Source of the DNA: Novosphingobium sp. SG751A
GTDB lineage: Bacteria; Pseudomonadota; Alphaproteobacteria; Sphingomonadales; Sphingomonadaceae
NCBI RefSeq assembly: GCF_013149295.1
Contig: NZ_JABGCB010000002.1
Location: 1-64,000 of the forward strand
Length of the DNA: 64,000 bases
Direction: 5' to 3'
Shown here: in pieces, positions 61,896-64,000 of the stretch
Layout: each line of letters opens with the position of its first letter
How positions within the stretch are numbered: position 1 is the first letter of the stretch
Notes under the pieces: model-generated
The model's database searches: none
What the model saw: only the letters and a program-made list of their open reading frames with translations
What the model was told of the DNA's origin: nothing
Program-made: the position numbers and the translations under genes

Positions 61896-63443
61896 ATGGC
61901 CATGGATCACAGCGAGCAGGACCAGAGCGTGACCATCGCCTTTCTCTCCGCGCCCGGCGTCGAGCGGATCGACACCCATGGGGCGATGATCTTCCTTGGC
62001 CCCGACACAGTCTATAAGCTCAAGCGCGCGGTTGATCTGGGCTATCTCGATTTCTCCACGCTGGCCCTGCGTGAGGCGGCGTGCCGGGCCGAACTGGTGC
62101 TCAACCGACGCACGGCGCCCGACCTCTATTGCGGGCTGCGCGCGATCCGGCGTGGGGCGGACGGGGCGCCGGGCTGGGATGGGGCAGGCGAGGTGATCGA
62201 CTGGGTGGTCGTCATGCGCCGCTTTCCCGCGCAGGACCTGTTGACGCAGGTGGCCGCGCGTGGGGCGCTGACCCAGCCGATGCTCCATGCTCTGGCCGAT
62301 GGCGTGGCCGATTTTCATGGCAAGGCGCAGATCCTGCCCGACGCCGATGGGGCGGCTCGGATGCGGGAGGTGATTATCGGCAACGCCCGCTCCTTTGCCG
62401 CCATCGCCCCCGATCTGCTGCCCGCGGGCAAGGTCGCTGATTTGCAGGCGCGAAGCCTTGAGGCTCTGGCCCAGGTGGCCGATCTGCTCGACGTCCGGGC
62501 GCGGGCGGGCAAGGTGCGCCATGGGCACGGCGATCTCCATCTGGCCAATATATGCCTGTGGCAGGGGCGGCCCGTGCCTTTCGACTGCCTTGAATTCAGC
62601 GCCGAACTGGCGACGACTGACCTGCTTTATGATCTGGCTTTTCTGCTGATGGATCTGTGGCACAAGGGCTATGCCCAAGCCGCCAATCTCATCGCCAATC
62701 GCTATGCTGATCGGATGGGCGAGGAGGATGGCTGGCCCGCGCTGCCGCTGTTCCTGTCGGTGCGCGCGGCGATCCGGGCGCATGTGGGGGCGGCCACGGC
62801 GGTGCGGTTGAGCGGCGCGGCGCGCGCGGACAAGGCGGGCGAGGCGCTTGCTTATCTCGATGCGGCGCTGAAATTTTTGCGGCCCGGCGCGGTGGGGCTG
62901 ATCGCGGTGGGCGGGCTGTCGGGCACGGGCAAATCGACGTTGGCCGGGGCGCTGGCGCACAGGATCGGCGCGGCGCCGGGTGCGCGCTGGCTGCGTTCCG
63001 ATGTGATCCGCAAGAGTTTGGCGGGCGTGGCCCCCGAAGATCGCCTGCCGGGCGAAACCTATACAAGAGAGGCCAGCGCGCTGGTCTATGCCGCGATGGT
63101 TGATCGGGCCGGGGCGATGCTGTGCCGGGGATGGCCGGTGGTGGCCGATGCGGTCTTTGCCGCGCCGGACGAACGCGCGGCCATCGCGCAGGCGGCCCGT
63201 GCGGCGGATGCGCCCTTTCTCGGTCTTTGGCTGACGGCCGATGGCGCGACGATGCAGCAAAGGGTTACGGCGCGGCGGGGCGATGCTTCGGATGCCGATG
63301 CCGCCGTGGTGGCGCGCCAGATGGCCTATAATTGCGGCGATCTGTCGGATTGGCGCGTCCTTGCGGCGGATGGTTCGCGCGATGCGGTGGTCGCGGCCGC
63401 ACTCGATGCGGCACAGGGCCTGTTCATCTTGCAAAAGTCATAA
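61896..63443 (+). CDS. Aminoglycoside phosphotransferase-like / AAA kinase fusion protein
   Basis: This 515-residue protein has an N-terminal phosphotransferase-like domain (catalytic-loop motif HGHGDLHLANICL, then PFDCLEFSAELATTDLLYDLAFLLMDL) and a C-terminal P-loop kinase domain (Walker A GGLSGTGKSTLA). The architecture is a known family of bifunctional aminoglycoside phosphotransferase/ATP-binding proteins whose substrates are not established; it is not evidence for antibiotic resistance. The ATG at 61896 has AAAGGCG upstream. It is divergent from the CYTH-CHAD gene. Confidence 0.85.
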   Translation: MAMDHSEQDQSVTIAFLSAPGVERIDTHGAMIFLGPDTVYKLKRAVDLGYLDFSTLALREAACRAELVLNRRTAPDLYCGLRAIRRGADGAPGWDGAGEVIDWVVVMRRFPAQDLLTQVAARGALTQPMLHALADGVADFHGKAQILPDADGAARMREVIIGNARSFAAIAPDLLPAGKVADLQARSLEALAQVADLLDVRARAGKVRHGHGDLHLANICLWQGRPVPFDCLEFSAELATTDLLYDLAFLLMDLWHKGYAQAANLIANRYADRMGEEDGWPALPLFLSVRAAIRAHVGAATAVRLSGAARADKAGEALAYLDAALKFLRPGAVGLIAVGGLSGTGKSTLAGALAHRIGAAPGARWLRSDVIRKSLAGVAPEDRLPGETYTREASALVYAAMVDRAGAMLCRGWPVVADAVFAAPDERAAIAQAARAADAPFLGLWLTADGATMQQRVTARRGDASDADAAVVARQMAYNCGDLSDWRVLAADGSRDAVVAAALDAAQGLFILQKS

Positions 63444-63494
63444 GGCGCACCAGATCACGTTGCGGCGCGGCTTGCGTCAAATGGAGTGAGGAAG

Positions 63495-64000
63495 ATGAAG
63501 AAGTCTGCCCTGTGGCTTTTGGCCCCTGTGGCCCTGATGATGGTGTCGGCGCCGGTGATGGCGGCCGAACCAAGCGTGCGCGATGTCTATGCCACCGCCC
63601 GCGCGGGGCAGGTGGACAAGGCCGTGACCATGATGGACGAGGTGCTCAAGGCTCACCCGAACAGCGCCAAGGCCCATTACGTTCAGGCCGAATTGCTGGC
63701 CAAGCAGGGCAAGACCGCCGATGCGCGGGCGCAACTGGCGCAGGCGGAAAAGCTGGCGCCGGGTCTGCCGGGCATCCAGCCGCAATCGGTGGCCGCGCTC
63801 AAGTCGCAGCTTAATGGCGGATCGGTGGGAAACGGCGCGGTCACGCGCAGTGAGGCGCCCCAGCCTGCGCAATCGCGCGGGATCTCGTGGGTCGGCATCG
63901 TACTGATCGGCGCGCTGGTGTTTGGCGTACTGGCCTTTTTCCGCCGCCGCAGCCGTCAGGCCGAGGTCTATAATGCGCCCTATGGTGCGCAGGGCGGGCA
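63495..64000 (+). CDS. Secreted TPR-like protein with C-terminal membrane anchor (partial)
   Basis: This ORF runs off the window end after 168 codons. It has a signal peptide (MKKSALWLLAPVALMMVSAPVMA), a TPR-like helical region (VYATARAGQVDKAVTMMDEVLKAHPNSAKAHYVQAELLAKQGK, then AQLAQAEKLAPG) and a membrane helix near ISWVGIVLIGALVFGVLAFFRRRS. It starts 51 bases after the upstream stop. The rest is outside the window. Function is not recognised; it may be a membrane-anchored periplasmic protein. Confidence 0.75.
   Translation, partial: MKKSALWLLAPVALMMVSAPVMAAEPSVRDVYATARAGQVDKAVTMMDEVLKAHPNSAKAHYVQAELLAKQGKTADARAQLAQAEKLAPGLPGIQPQSVAALKSQLNGGSVGNGAVTRSEAPQPAQSRGISWVGIVLIGALVFGVLAFFRRRSRQAEVYNAPYGAQGG

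Noticed and set aside
61749-63434. Upstream extension of the CYTH-CHAD reading frame
   Set aside because: The extra 560 codons are antisense to the phosphotransferase-kinase gene and lack domains; the ATG at 61748 precedes the CYTH motif.
61896-63443. Aminoglycoside resistance gene
   Set aside because: The phosphotransferase-like domain is fused to a P-loop kinase and belongs to a widespread housekeeping-type family; no resistance context is present.
1-64000. Insertion sequences, prophage genes, CRISPR arrays, tRNA or rRNA genes
   Set aside because: I looked for transposase motifs, regular spacer repeats and RNA gene signatures and saw none.

Overview
The window looks like chromosomal DNA of a free-living, high-GC alphaproteobacterium, most likely a sphingomonad (Novosphingobium, Sphingomonas and relatives). 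Evidence: two large TonB-dependent receptors, a Caulobacter/sphingomonad-style maltose locus (TonB receptor, MFS permease, LacI repressor, GH13 and GH97 enzymes), Tad-type pseudopilin genes, tight ATGA-overlapping operons and GTG/TTG starts. The genus cannot be fixed from the sequence. I saw no rRNA, tRNA, CRISPR array, insertion sequence or phage gene.

Layout. (1) 0.1-3.3 kb, minus strand: a vWA TadG-like protein and two TadE-like pseudopilins. (2) 3.5-5.3 kb: a small secreted protein and a patatin phospholipase. (3) 5.3-16.6 kb: maltodextrin uptake and breakdown, with two LacI-type operators. (4) 16.6-23.5 kb, plus strand: Cds1-like cysteine desulfhydrase, M3 oligopeptidase, FMN 2-hydroxyacid oxidase, PKHD-type dioxygenase, nitrobindin-like protein and urate hydroxylase PuuD with its cytochrome c domain. 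(5) 23.6-27.6 kb: Kup potassium transporter followed by a shortened KdpD/KdpE pair. (6) 27.7-31.8 kb: an O-acyltransferase and modABC. (7) 31.8-40.6 kb: M20 amidohydrolase, serine dehydratase, a secreted Lys/Ala-rich repeat protein, a TPR-sulfotransferase and a second TonB receptor. (8) 40.7-57.3 kb: an amine-oxidation island. (9) 57.5-63.4 kb: PiT phosphate transporter, a Nudix-DUF47 fusion, a short ModE-like regulator, a CYTH-CHAD protein and a phosphotransferase-kinase fusion. The window ends inside a TPR protein.

The most interesting part is the amine island. A complete quinohemoprotein amine dehydrogenase operon (qhpADCBGFE, CTQ cofactor) lies next to a molybdenum hydroxylase pair (iorAB, with iorB apparently broken by a one-base frameshift), a TetR regulator, an MFS carrier and a TTQ-type amine dehydrogenase set (aauB-mauE-mauD-aauA-cytochrome c) that lacks mauG. 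Two unrelated protein-derived quinone cofactors are therefore encoded side by side. The promoters of qhpA, iorA and aauB share one architecture (TTGAnn, 17 bp, CA-starting -10) with a TGGAC/GTCCA-type dyad in the same register, which suggests one regulator, perhaps the local TetR protein. The iorA promoter also carries a 13-bp site matching 12/13 with a site upstream of modA and containing the E. coli ModE half-site. This would tie the molybdoenzyme to molybdate control. Neither ModC nor the ModE-like protein has a molybdate-binding TOBE/Mop domain.

Other points: a 43-bp palindrome-containing repeat occurs in convergent intergenic regions, the Nudix-DUF47 protein is an unusual fusion in a phosphate operon, and qhpF seems to start at CTG.
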